46,715 nucleotides of DNA. Source: a virus. Under the pieces are notes generated by a model. It did no database searches. It saw only the letters and a program-made list of their open reading frames with translations, and was not told where the DNA came from. The position numbers and the translations under genes were made by a program. Shown piece by piece: positions 26,581 through 33,442 of this stretch (within the stretch, counting starts at the first letter, position 1; each line of letters begins with the position of its first letter). The stretch covers positions 1 through 46,715 of the IMG/VR virus record IMGVR_UViG_3300024344_000029, one strand, 5' to 3'.

Positions 26581-27212
26581 TCGAGGTCCCAGCGGGCCTT
26601 GACCTGCAGAAGCTGGTCAAGATCGCGTGTGACCAGCACGGCTACAAGTTTTTCGAGAACGGCGACTATGACCTCAACGTGGGCGGGCTCCGTACTGGCC
26701 CTCACGTCACGAATCGGTTCGACGACCTCGGCTGGTGCATCTACCGCAAGGGCGGCGTCTGGCAGACGCACCTGTGGGCCATGACTACAGACCCCGGGGC
26801 GCCATACCTGGAACAACCGATGCGAGAGGAGGGGTGCGCCATCCTCGTGCCTGATCAGTACCGCGGGTGCTGGAGGCTTGGCACGCACCGGGGCAAGCCG
26901 GGGCTGGTTCAGATCAAGCCGGTCAAGGTCTACCGGGACGACGACCGTGATGGAATGCTGAACTTCGATCCGGCAACCATCCAGGAGGGTCTCTTCGGGA
27001 TCAACCAGCACCGTGCAGGAGCCAACTCAACACAGGTCGGGAAGTGGTCTGCAGGTTGTCAGGTGACCGCAGCTGACGCCGACTTCGAGGAGTACCTCGC
27101 CATGTGTCGCATGCAGCGAGAGCAGCGCGGCTGGGAGAGCTTCAGCTATACGCTCTTTGATGTGCGTCAGACCCCCGCGCTGTCTGCGCTGCTGCATCTC
27201 GCCGCCTCGTGA
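26577..27212 (+). CDS. YkuD-like (L,D-transpeptidase-fold) cell-wall lysin
   Basis: 211 aa from GTG 26577 (GTGA overlap). The C-terminal half shows an L,D-transpeptidase-like pattern: GINQHRAGAN (His145) and KWSAGCQV (Ser158, Gly160, Cys161), matching the family's HxG ... SxGC signature. The first 120 residues contain a globular domain with WCIYRKGGVWQTHLWAMTTD. In lytic phages this fold could hydrolyse the peptide stem of peptidoglycan. It follows the holin-like gene. Alternative: a structural protein derived from the same fold. The catalytic Cys and His are present. Confidence 0.6.
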   Translation: MIEVPAGLDLQKLVKIACDQHGYKFFENGDYDLNVGGLRTGPHVTNRFDDLGWCIYRKGGVWQTHLWAMTTDPGAPYLEQPMREEGCAILVPDQYRGCWRLGTHRGKPGLVQIKPVKVYRDDDRDGMLNFDPATIQEGLFGINQHRAGANSTQVGKWSAGCQVTAADADFEEYLAMCRMQREQRGWESFSYTLFDVRQTPALSALLHLAAS

Positions 27213-27226
27213 TATAGGCTGCAATC

Positions 27227-28072
27227 ATGGGAATCGGAAAGTTCTTCGTCTGGCCTCGCCTCAACCGTGGGCCGCAGATCGCAACGGACGTTGACGTAAA
27301 CGACGTCCACACGCTCAAGGCGATGCTCGCAGGGATTCCCGGCGTCAGCATGGTGGACGGGTCGATCCCAGGTCTCACCAGCATTGTGAAGTTCGGGCGG
27401 AACGACAACGTCGGCACGACCGAGGAAGACCTGTGGATCAACGGGGGCACGTACACCGGGTGGCTCACGGCGGCGTCCGCAGTGCGGGTCAAGGCTGGTG
27501 GAGATGCGGCGGACGACGCAGCGGGTGCGGGCGCTCGCAAGATCATGGTCGAGGGTCTGGACGAGAACTGGGAAATCGCGACCGAGGAGATCACCCTCGC
27601 TGGAGCCTCGGTCAGCAGCCCCACCTCGATCACCTTCATCCGGGTGTACCGGGCGTGGGTCACGGACGTGGGCACCTACGGTGGAGACAACGAGGCTGCT
27701 GTCCTCATCGAGACCACGGGTGGAGCCCTGGTTGCCAACATCGAGGCTGGCAAGGGTCAGACCCAGCTCAGCATGTACACGGTCCCAGCGGGCAAGACGG
27801 CGTATGTGCTCCTTGCACGAACCTACGTCGCGGGCAACAAGAACGCCGACGTGTTCTTCTGGCAGCGGCAGGACGCCGACGTGACCTCGGCGCCGTTCAC
27901 GGGCAAGCGTATGTGGCACCCGATCGACCAAGTGCAAGGCCCTGCTGGTGGGGATCACCCCATTCCGCACGTCTTCCCGGCCAAGACAGACATCTGGGCT
28001 TCTGCGGTAGGACCGTCCGGCGGTGCCGCAGTGTCCACGCGCATGTTCATCGCGCTCTTGGACGCCGCGTAG
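27227..28072 (+). CDS. Virion protein of the marine podophage type
   Basis: 281 aa, ATG start. A conserved-looking central block contains KFGRNDNVGTTEEDLWING, RVYRAWVTDVGTYGG and SMYTVPAGKTAYVL. I have the impression of a protein family in environmental tailed phages, usually annotated only as structural or fibre protein, with a beta-sandwich style. A short N-terminal region (about residues 1-45) may attach it. It lies after the lysis cassette, so it could be a late-expressed fibre or decoration protein. Function not established. Confidence 0.55.
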   Translation: MGIGKFFVWPRLNRGPQIATDVDVNDVHTLKAMLAGIPGVSMVDGSIPGLTSIVKFGRNDNVGTTEEDLWINGGTYTGWLTAASAVRVKAGGDAADDAAGAGARKIMVEGLDENWEIATEEITLAGASVSSPTSITFIRVYRAWVTDVGTYGGDNEAAVLIETTGGALVANIEAGKGQTQLSMYTVPAGKTAYVLLARTYVAGNKNADVFFWQRQDADVTSAPFTGKRMWHPIDQVQGPAGGDHPIPHVFPAKTDIWASAVGPSGGAAVSTRMFIALLDAA

Positions 28073-28128
28073 CTACAGCAGCACCGTCGTGATAGGGTGG
28101 GGAGCTACATCAACCCCTGGAGAGATCC

Positions 28129-28347
28129 ATGTCCCTGTCCAAGTCCGAAGCCAAGGAACACCTGTCCACCCTCAAGAAGGTGCACAACGCGCTCGGTGAG
28201 CTGATCGATGAGATCACCGAAGCCATCGAAGACGGCAACGTCTCCACCTCCGAGTGGGCGAGCATGGGACGCAACGCCCTGGCTCAGATCTTCACCGTCG
28301 GGCCCAGCATCCTCGCCTTCATTCGAGACGTGAAGGACAACGACTGA
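28129..28347 (+). CDS. Small helical protein at the end of the late module
   Basis: 72 aa, GGAGAGATCC upstream of ATG. Predicted fully helical: a charged N-terminal two thirds (KVHNALGELIDEITEAIEDG) and a more hydrophobic C-terminal helix (ALAQIFTVGPSILAFI), perhaps membrane-associated. It is the last plus-strand gene and meets the minus-strand genes after five bases. It may help lysis or be a small virion protein; no family recognised. Confidence 0.55.
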   Translation: MSLSKSEAKEHLSTLKKVHNALGELIDEITEAIEDGNVSTSEWASMGRNALAQIFTVGPSILAFIRDVKDND

Positions 28348-28356
28348 GGATCTCAG
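28344..28356. terminator. Small hairpin at the convergent gene junction
   Basis: CTGAG-GAT-CTCAG, a 5-bp stem that overlaps both stop codons of the converging genes. It has no U tract and is weak, but it is the only structure seen where the two transcription units meet. Confidence 0.25.
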
Positions 28357-28580
28357 CCCCTACGCTGCCGAGGTGGCGACCGACGAACCGGAGTCGCCCC
28401 CTCGGCCAGCTCGCCCTGAGCGCCATAGATCGTTAGCACGATGCAGGCGTCGCAACGGTACCCGACACCCGGAACGCGGGTTGCGGCCGGCTCCCCGCAG
28501 GTCACGGGCTTCCCGCCGTCAGGGGTCTCTTCCCAGCGGATGCCCGTGCAGGGGCCGTCGAGCGCGTAGAACATGCTCAT
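28353..28580 (-). CDS. Small Cys-containing protein
   Basis: 75 aa, ATGA overlap with the preceding gene on this strand. It has Cys at the start (GPCTGIRW), VTCGEP and YRCDACIV, so four Cys in two pairs could bind zinc, and a basic C-terminus (RRSPPRQRR). The last gene of the minus-strand unit. No known family. Its size and pattern match the many small zinc-type proteins of this half of the genome. Confidence 0.55.
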   Translation of the reverse strand: MSMFYALDGPCTGIRWEETPDGGKPVTCGEPAATRVPGVGYRCDACIVLTIYGAQGELAEGATPVRRSPPRQRRG

Positions 28581-28819
28581 CTCCCGAAGAGCTGGTCGAA
28601 CAGGTCTGGCGTCGGGCCAGACGCTGCCCGCAGGCGCTTGCGTAGATCTGCATTCACCTCGCGGAGCTGCCTGTTCTCCTCGCGGAGCTTCTTCGCAGCG
28701 CCCTGCACGCCCTTGCCCTTGTCGTTGTTCCGACGCACGACACCGCGAAGGCGGTGAATCTCCAGGAGCTTCGACTCCTCGGAGGGGAAGTCCTTCCGCA
28801 GTTCAGACAGATCAACCAT
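28577..28819 (-). CDS. Small coiled-coil protein
   Basis: 80 aa, preceded by GGAGGAAACG, a strong ribosome binding site. Highly charged and helical throughout with heptad-like spacing (ESKLLEIHRLRGVV, KKLREENRQLREVNADLRKRL), ending in PTPDLFDQLFGR. The last motif (DLFDQLF) is a short hydrophobic peptide that could dock on another protein. A DNA-binding or regulatory role is possible but not shown. Confidence 0.6.
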   Translation of the reverse strand: MVDLSELRKDFPSEESKLLEIHRLRGVVRRNNDKGKGVQGAAKKLREENRQLREVNADLRKRLRAASGPTPDLFDQLFGR

Positions 28820-29375
28820 CGTTTCCTCCTAACGCCACCTCGAACACCCCGCCCGACAGCCACCACCCCGCCTCGGCAGCGGCGAGGTCTGCGGCTGCCT
28901 TGCCGGCTGCGGTCGTTGGACGCGCCTGCCTATGGTGGCGCGGCGTGCTCGATCGCGTCCACGCCTTCGCCCCGTCGGGCTGAACCGCCCACTGCCACGG
29001 ACCCTTGCGGCCCAGCACCGGCTTCCCCTGGCTCAGCCGCTCGACCACAGCCCACCGCAGCGCGAGGGCTTCGTCGGGTCGGTTCGCGGTCCAGTCCAGG
29101 GGCGTGGGTGGGCGGAGCCAGCCGGTGCTGTTGCAGTGCGGGCACGCTGCCCCACCGTCCGCCCAAAGACCCACAGGGCACTGCTCCCCACGAGACGCCC
29201 ACCAGCGCAACAGGTCCCCAGCAGCAGGGCACTCCATCCGCAGCGCGATCACGTCGCTGACCGTCACGAAGGGCGCTGGAAACAGGTCCGACGGGCGAAG
29301 CCCGAAGTAGACACGGGCCGCCTCCAGGATCGATTTCTCCGCGTCGTCGAGGACGAAGTAGTTGTCAGCGGGCAT
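28812..29375 (-). CDS. Hypothetical protein, 187 aa
   Basis: Starts with ATG behind GGGAGCCGACG, the same initiation context as several genes in this region, and overlaps the previous gene. The N-terminal half (about residues 1-60) is mixed helical. A single CPHC pair (around residue 78) might join a zinc site, and the centre is Trp-rich (NRPDEALALRWAVVE, GPWQWAVQP). The C-terminus ends in Gly-rich GWWLSGGVFEVALGG. No domain recognised. Confidence 0.55.
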   Translation of the reverse strand: MPADNYFVLDDAEKSILEAARVYFGLRPSDLFPAPFVTVSDVIALRMECPAAGDLLRWWASRGEQCPVGLWADGGAACPHCNSTGWLRPPTPLDWTANRPDEALALRWAVVERLSQGKPVLGRKGPWQWAVQPDGAKAWTRSSTPRHHRQARPTTAAGKAAADLAAAEAGWWLSGGVFEVALGGNDG

Positions 29376-30054
29376 CGTCGGCTCCCACAGCGCCCACCAG
29401 CCCCTGGGTCAGCAGGAGCCGATCGGCGTCGTCGAAGGTGTCGTTCATCCACCGCCAGAGCAGGCCCTCATGTGTGGCGCACGCCTCGTCGTTCTTGAAC
29501 GCAGCAGCCTCCAGCCACCAGAACCGGAGTGCAGCGCCCACGTCCCGGGAGTCGTCGAGGTCGAAGCGGCGCTCTTCCGGGAGGGTGTCCATCAGGGGTC
29601 GCCAGGGATCGACACTGAGGTCGATGGGCGGCAGGGTGTCGATCAGGTCAGGGGTCATCGGCGTGATCCTTGGGTTGCCGTCCGGGGTCGCCAGAAGCAT
29701 GTTGCTCATGTAGAAGTCCTCGCGCTCGGCGGCTGTCGGGTCGCGTTCGGTAGTCAGGCGCATGAAGGCGTCCCGAAGCTCGGCGGGCTTGTCGGTGGTG
29801 ACTTCGTGCCCGCGCTCCTTCAGGAAGTCCCTGACTCGATGCCGGCTCAGGCTGGCGTCGTGGTTGGGGTGAGAGAGGACGAGGGCGATGTCCATGGACT
29901 CGAAGACTTCGCGCAGCCCGACTGCGGACGCGAGGAAGTGAACGTCTTCCTCAACGGACAGCCATGGGCCAACGACGCCGGCTTCCAGGTCCAGCACCAG
30001 CACCCCCGGCATCAGCAACGAGTCGTAGGCAGGGCAAGTCACGATGTCGGTCAT
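29365..30054 (-). CDS. Hypothetical protein, 229 aa
   Basis: ATGA overlap with the HNH gene upstream. The first 75 residues read like a HAD-type beginning: a hydrophobic strand ending in Asp (LVLDLEAG) and a second strand ending in Ser (IALVLSHPN), but the usual second Asp of DxDx(T/V) is Glu and no third motif is evident, so activity is doubtful. The C-terminal half is acidic with FDLDDSRDVGAALRFWW and WRWMNDTFDDADRLLL. No family certain. Confidence 0.5.
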   Translation of the reverse strand: MTDIVTCPAYDSLLMPGVLVLDLEAGVVGPWLSVEEDVHFLASAVGLREVFESMDIALVLSHPNHDASLSRHRVRDFLKERGHEVTTDKPAELRDAFMRLTTERDPTAAEREDFYMSNMLLATPDGNPRITPMTPDLIDTLPPIDLSVDPWRPLMDTLPEERRFDLDDSRDVGAALRFWWLEAAAFKNDEACATHEGLLWRWMNDTFDDADRLLLTQGLVGAVGADDAR

Positions 30055-30593
30055 TTCCTGCTCCTCCGCTGGTCCCTCTTGCGCTCACAGGCCCGACACA
30101 CCCGGTACCCACGACCGTCTGTGCGGGTGTTCTTCTCGTCGAACGGGTGCCCGTTCTTGCAGTGCGTCTTCCTGGCGTTGAGCGCCGTCGGAGACTCGCC
30201 GCGCAGGATGTTCTCCTTGCGCGTCACGGGCTCCAGGTGCTCGGGGTTGCAGCAGAGCCGGACCCGGCACAGGTGGTCCAACTCCAGCCCGTCCGGCACA
30301 GGGCCGACCAGCCGCTCGAAGGTGGCACGGTGAACCAGGAACTTCTGGCTGCCCTTCTGAATCTGCCCGTAGCCCTTGCCGTTCGTGGAGCGGGTCCACA
30401 GCCAACAGGTGTCGGTCTTCTCGATGCCGGACCACAGGCGGTGCTCGAAGTCGAAGTAGGGCGTCCACTCGGGATCGCCGTTCCGCCTCCAGCGCTGGTA
30501 GTGCAGAGCGCACCACCCTTGAGCCAGGTGCTTGCTGTTGCAGCCGTCGAGAGTGCAGGACCGCTCGGGCTGGTTGGTATACTGGTTCGGCAT
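30051..30593 (-). CDS. HNH endonuclease with zinc finger
   Basis: 180 aa from ATG 30593 (GGAGCGACG upstream). It carries a Cys4-type finger at the N-terminus (C13, C18, C28, His31 in CTLDGCNSKHLAQGWCALH) and the core ELDHLCRVRLCCNPEHLE, giving an HNH motif with Asp106-His107, Asn116 and His119, after the typical CWLWTRSTNGKGYG. The basic C-terminus has a further Cys pair (CRACERKR). Such free-standing enzymes cut DNA and can home between phages. It may instead aid packaging. It sits in the cassette-like region, consistent with mobility. Confidence 0.85.
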   Translation of the reverse strand: MPNQYTNQPERSCTLDGCNSKHLAQGWCALHYQRWRRNGDPEWTPYFDFEHRLWSGIEKTDTCWLWTRSTNGKGYGQIQKGSQKFLVHRATFERLVGPVPDGLELDHLCRVRLCCNPEHLEPVTRKENILRGESPTALNARKTHCKNGHPFDEKNTRTDGRGYRVCRACERKRDQRRSRK

Positions 30594-30654
30594 CGTCGCT
30601 CCTTCAAAGCGGTGGTGCAGGTGGGTTGAGCCGTTGGCGCGGCTCCCCACCACT

Positions 30655-30690
30655 CTACCACGCCTGCTCGATGGTGATCAGGTCGCTCAT
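30655..30690 (-). other. Eleven-codon reading frame, possible gene remnant
   Basis: MSDLITIEQAW then TAG. The ATG overlaps the preceding stop (ATGA) and has the same MSD start as several cassette genes. It is too short to call a gene. It may be the remaining 5' end of a gene disrupted by the HNH gene that follows, or a leader peptide. Confidence 0.3.
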
Positions 30691-30713
30691 GCGCCCTCCT
30701 CGGGCTCGGGGGT
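30682..30713. repeat. Gene-boundary repeat, copy 1
   Basis: A 32-bp segment covering a C-terminal tail and the following start. It is nearly identical to 31691-31722, with one difference that I see. A third copy of the tail part lies at 30947-30973 and shares 26 of 27 bases with the matching part of the 31691 copy. Such direct repeats at gene joints could serve as recombination points for exchanging small genes. Confidence 0.55.
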
Positions 30714-30941
30714 AGGCACGGTCGCTGCTGCCGCTTCCGCCAGCCGCTTGGCTTCGGCGAAGAGCTTGAACGGATCCATGCGCCCGCTGTTGACCCGGCC
30801 CGTGATGTGCGGGCAGTGATCGTCACTGGGCACGTACCAGGACCAGTGAACGGAGCCGTGGTGGCCTACCCAGACCATGAGGGTGTGCCCATCGTGGTCT
30901 GCACGCTGTCCGTTGGGGGTGGTTCTCCAGGCCCAGACCAT
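30687..30941 (-). CDS. Hypothetical protein with repeated C-terminal tail
   Basis: 84 aa from ATG 30941, which shares bases with the previous stop (TGATG). The N-terminal part is rich in Trp, His and Gly (HTLMVWVGHHGSVHWSWYV), consistent with a small beta-rich metal- or DNA-binding fold. The C-terminus ends in PTPEPEEGA, shared with two other cassette proteins. Function not recognisable. Confidence 0.5.
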   Translation of the reverse strand: MVWAWRTTPNGQRADHDGHTLMVWVGHHGSVHWSWYVPSDDHCPHITGRVNSGRMDPFKLFAEAKRLAEAAAATVPTPEPEEGA

Positions 30942-31699
30942 CACTCCTCCTCGGGCTCGGGGGTGAGCAGGGCTTGGGTCATCTGTCCTGTGTTCGTCCA
31001 GATCGCCTCTGCGCTGTAGCCGCGACCTCGGCGGGACGGGTTCGACTTGATCGTCGAGAACGGGCGGAATGGAAGCCAATCAGCCCCGACGTTCTCGCAA
31101 ACGATGGCTTGGCCCTGCCGTTGGCGACACCACGCAGCGAGTGCCGAATAGTCCAGGTCTTTCCCGTGGCGGTACAGCCTCCCTGCGGCTCCAGAATAGG
31201 GAGGGTCGATGAACCAAGTTGCTTCGATGTCGGGGGCGTCCCTGTAGTCTCCCTCGATGATCTGCCAGTGCCTGGCATGCTCTACGTCTCGGGCGACTCG
31301 CTCGCGGACAGCGCGGCCCCAATAGGAGTTCGGACGGATCCCTGATCTCATCCAACTGGAGGGACTCTTGCATGGGCTGGCAGCCCCCTTGTTCAGCCAC
31401 CACCCGATGAACCACCGGGCCTCCTGGCAGAGGCTCAAGTCATCGACTGTCTGCCCAGGAGCCAGATCCGGCAGCGAAAGGATCTCGGATGGGGTTGCTT
31501 CCAGGAGCCACCTCCATGTGCCCACCACGGCCGGATCTCGCTCGACCAGAATCACCCGTCGCCCTGCGTGCCTCATGCTGTAGCCAGCAGAGCCGGCGAA
31601 GGGCTCGACGATTGTGTCGTGCAGAGGTTGTGGATAGCGCTTCCCAGCCCGCCACTTGCCGCCATAGAAGGAGAACAGGGGCCATACTGTGTCGCTCAT
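30941..31699 (-). CDS. D12-class DNA adenine N6-methyltransferase
   Basis: 252 aa from ATG 31699 (ATGA overlap); an earlier in-frame start at 31810 would lie inside the previous gene. Motif X (FSFYGGKWRAGKRYP) at the start, SAM-binding FAGSAGY (34-40) and catalytic DPPY (165-168) are present in the order of Dam-type enzymes, which methylate the adenine N6 of short targets such as GATC. The DNA of this window is rich in GATC. Likely protects phage DNA from host restriction or marks it; the target is inferred. Confidence 0.85.
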   Translation of the reverse strand: MSDTVWPLFSFYGGKWRAGKRYPQPLHDTIVEPFAGSAGYSMRHAGRRVILVERDPAVVGTWRWLLEATPSEILSLPDLAPGQTVDDLSLCQEARWFIGWWLNKGAASPCKSPSSWMRSGIRPNSYWGRAVRERVARDVEHARHWQIIEGDYRDAPDIEATWFIDPPYSGAAGRLYRHGKDLDYSALAAWCRQRQGQAIVCENVGADWLPFRPFSTIKSNPSRRGRGYSAEAIWTNTGQMTQALLTPEPEEE

Positions 31700-31722
31700 G
31701 CGCCCTCCTCGGGCTTGGGGGT
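31691..31722. repeat. Gene-boundary repeat, copy 2
   Basis: The second copy of the boundary repeat, at the joint of the 86-aa protein and the methylase. It codes on the minus strand for TPKPEEGA plus the stop and the next ATGAGCGAC start. It differs from copy 1 at a single base in the first 32 bp by eye. Confidence 0.55.
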
Positions 31723-31956
31723 GAGCAGGGCGAGGGCGCCCAGGATGGACAGATACCGCCGGGCAACGCTGACGGCTTCCATGACCTCTTCGTACCCGTG
31801 GGCGTCGCACTGGTGGTCGCTGTGCAGGTGCTCGGCGGCCTCCACCAGCCTCGCGACCACGTCACGAAGCGGCCATGGTTGGTCGAATCCCAGCGCAGCC
31901 CGCAACCGGTCGCGCTCGGCGATCAGGGCATCCAGGTCCGGGCGGTCAGAGGACAT
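31696..31956 (-). CDS. Small helical protein with cassette ends
   Basis: 86 aa from ATG 31956; the start overlaps the preceding gene by 11 bases. It begins with MSSDRPDLDAL, nearly the same as the internal start of the gene at 32712, and ends in LLTPKPEEGA, shared with its neighbours. In between it is helical with His and Cys (AEHLHSDHQCDAHGYEEVME), which might bind metal. No family recognised. Evidence of mosaic origin is stronger than evidence of function. Confidence 0.55.
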   Translation of the reverse strand: MSSDRPDLDALIAERDRLRAALGFDQPWPLRDVVARLVEAAEHLHSDHQCDAHGYEEVMEAVSVARRYLSILGALALLTPKPEEGA

Positions 31957-32083
31957 CGTTGTCTCCGTTGCTGGCTCGCTGCTCCAACTCGGCCGCAACC
32001 CACAGGAGCCCCGCGAGGGAGAATCCCATCTCCAGGCCGATTCGGATGAAGGTGGCGTGCCGCTCAAGGCGTTCAAGGCTCAT
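31946..32083 (-). CDS. Short protein with a hydrophobic helix
   Basis: 45 aa from ATG 32083, which overlaps the previous stop (ATGA), to TGA. Central residues IRIGLEMGFSLAGLLWVAAE form one amphipathic or membrane-spanning helix, with a charged N-terminus (LERLERHATF). The tight coupling to the genes on both sides supports that it is expressed. Role unknown. Confidence 0.5.
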   Translation of the reverse strand: MSLERLERHATFIRIGLEMGFSLAGLLWVAAELEQRASNGDNDVL

Positions 32084-32712
32084 GTCTGGCTTTCCTCGGT
32101 CTCGGGGTTGGCCCACCACCGCTCCAGGTCGGCGGCGGTCACGGGGTAGCGGTCGGCGCACTCGACGAGGGCGGCCCGGTAGTGGTCGCGCTCCTCTCGA
32201 AGCTGCTTCTCGATCACGTCCGATGCGGCCACCTCGTCGGTGTACTGCTCGTCCAGCGCACCCAGCTTCTCCTGCGCCTCCAGCAAAGCCTTGCGGTGGG
32301 CGTCGAGCGCCACACACCGCTGCTTGGCGAGCAAGCGAGCCTCGTCCCGCTCCCCCTCCAGCCGCCGGGCGTAGGCGATCAGGGACAGGATGGTGGCAGG
32401 ATCGTAGACGAACCACCCGTTCGTGTTCAGCCCTTGCCCGCCGCACTGATCGCAGATCCGCGAGTCCGCCGGGTATCGCGACAGGATGCCCGACCCCTTG
32501 CACTTCGGGCACGCGGGCTCACTCGCAGCGCGGATCCGGGCTTCCAGCGCATCCAGGTCAGGGCGGTCAGACATCGTCGGCTCCTTGAGCGTGCGCCGGG
32601 CCTTGCGCTCTCGCTCCTTGATCTCGCGGCTCTCCGGGGTGTCTGGGAGCAGGTCCAGCGGGTCGGTGTAGTCAGACATCGTCGGCTCCGGGCTCAAGGG
32701 GTTGGAGGTCAT
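32080..32712 (-). CDS. Zinc-finger and coiled-coil protein with nested starts
   Basis: 210 aa from ATG 32712, but two internal ATGs (32679 and 32574) stand in an identical 19-bp initiation context. After the third start, MSDRPDLDALEARI leads into a DnaJ-type zinc finger, CPKCKGSG and CDQCGGQG (about residues 68-95). A long charged coiled coil follows (about 108-185), and the end is Trp-rich. Probably a nucleic-acid or partner-binding protein. Any of the three starts may be used, so the true length is between 164 and 210 aa. Confidence 0.6.
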   Translation of the reverse strand: MTSNPLSPEPTMSDYTDPLDLLPDTPESREIKERERKARRTLKEPTMSDRPDLDALEARIRAASEPACPKCKGSGILSRYPADSRICDQCGGQGLNTNGWFVYDPATILSLIAYARRLEGERDEARLLAKQRCVALDAHRKALLEAQEKLGALDEQYTDEVAASDVIEKQLREERDHYRAALVECADRYPVTAADLERWWANPETEESQT

Positions 32713-33035
32713 GGGGCCTCCTTGAGGGCTCGGATGGCATCAGCACAGTGACAAGCCCCGGCAGCCTCGCCGGCAGCCATCGCCTGCGCTTGTGGGAATG
32801 TCGGGCGGTGCGACTCATCTTCGGCTGCGTCGGCCACGTCGTCACACACCTCCGCAGCCCGCTCAAGTGCCCGCGCCTCGGCTGCGGCCAGGGCTGCATC
32901 CACCCGGACAGGGCAGTAGGACCACTCCTGGGTCCTGAGCATCCCGCAGTGCTTGCAGTAGCCGTTGATGCCGTGGCCATCGTGCTCGTGCTTCAGCCCC
33001 TCAGCCCGCGCCCGGTTCTCGGTCTTGTCAGACAT
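32709..33035 (-). CDS. Small Cys/His-rich protein
   Basis: 108 aa from ATG 33035 (TGATG with the GroES stop); the longer frame upstream lies inside GroES. Motifs HDGHGINGYCKHCG and EWSYCPVR suggest a zinc site formed by His and Cys. An Ala/Glu-rich helical part with further Cys (AAEVCDDVADAAED, GACHCADAIRALK) follows. Similar His-Gly-x-Asn-Gly-x-Cys-x-x-Cys patterns occur in small phage zinc proteins. Function not known. Confidence 0.6.
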   Translation of the reverse strand: MSDKTENRARAEGLKHEHDGHGINGYCKHCGMLRTQEWSYCPVRVDAALAAAEARALERAAEVCDDVADAAEDESHRPTFPQAQAMAAGEAAGACHCADAIRALKEAP

Positions 33036-33340
33036 CAGAACGGGGTCTCGTCTTCCAGCACACCGAGCACGTCGCCCATCTTGAGGAAGACGCACTTCTC
33101 CTCGTTGACAACGATCTCGCTGCCGACGTAGTTGCCGATGAGAATGGTCTCACCGGGGCGCACGGACATCTCCGTGATTGAACCGTTCGCGTGACGGATG
33201 CCCGGACCCACCGCCACGACCCGCAGGTGGTTGAGCTTGCTCCGCACGGCCGACGCCGGGAGGTGCAGGCCGCTGGGGGTGGTGGACTCCGCGTCGATGC
33301 GCGTGGCCAGGATGTTGTCGTGGAGGGGGTTGATCTTCAT
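33035..33340 (-). CDS. groES: GroES-type co-chaperonin
   Basis: 101 aa, the usual length of the family. It follows the Cpn10 pattern: start KINPLHDNILATRID, a mobile loop near residues 17-32 with SGLHLPAS (hydrophobic docking peptide for GroEL), the strand VVAVGPG (41-47), and the C-terminal GNYVGSEIVVNEEKCVFLKMGDVLGVLE. Phage-encoded co-chaperonins such as T4 gp31 replace host GroES so that the coat folds in the host GroEL chamber. No GroEL is in the window, so the host protein is the likely partner. It overlaps a tiny Cys-rich frame at its start. Confidence 0.85.
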   Translation of the reverse strand: MKINPLHDNILATRIDAESTTPSGLHLPASAVRSKLNHLRVVAVGPGIRHANGSITEMSVRPGETILIGNYVGSEIVVNEEKCVFLKMGDVLGVLEDETPF

Positions 33341-33411
33341 CTGTACCTCGGGGCCTTGCAGCCCTCACAGATGCCCTGGTTGAGACACCAGCTCAAGTGA
33401 CCACAGGGCAT
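33337..33411 (-). CDS. Tiny Cys-rich open reading frame
   Basis: 24 codons from ATG 33411 to TGA 33337, overlapping the GroES start by ATGA. MPCGHLSWCLNQGICEGCKA has three Cys and His in a ring-finger-like spacing (CGH, CLNQGIC, CEGC). It fills the 100-nt gap between the Rad50-like gene and groES. The start has no good ribosome binding site, so expression is uncertain. Confidence 0.35.
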   Translation of the reverse strand: MPCGHLSWCLNQGICEGCKAPRYR

Positions 33412-33442
33412 CCGGTGTGGCCCGAGCCTGATCCGCTCGACT

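Noticed and set aside
27205-27220. TGATATAGG as extended -10 promoter
   Set aside because: No -35 at suitable distance and only nine bases to the start codon.
28070-28098. TAGGGT before the 72-aa gene as promoter
   Set aside because: The -10 resembles the family, but the bases at -35 do not.
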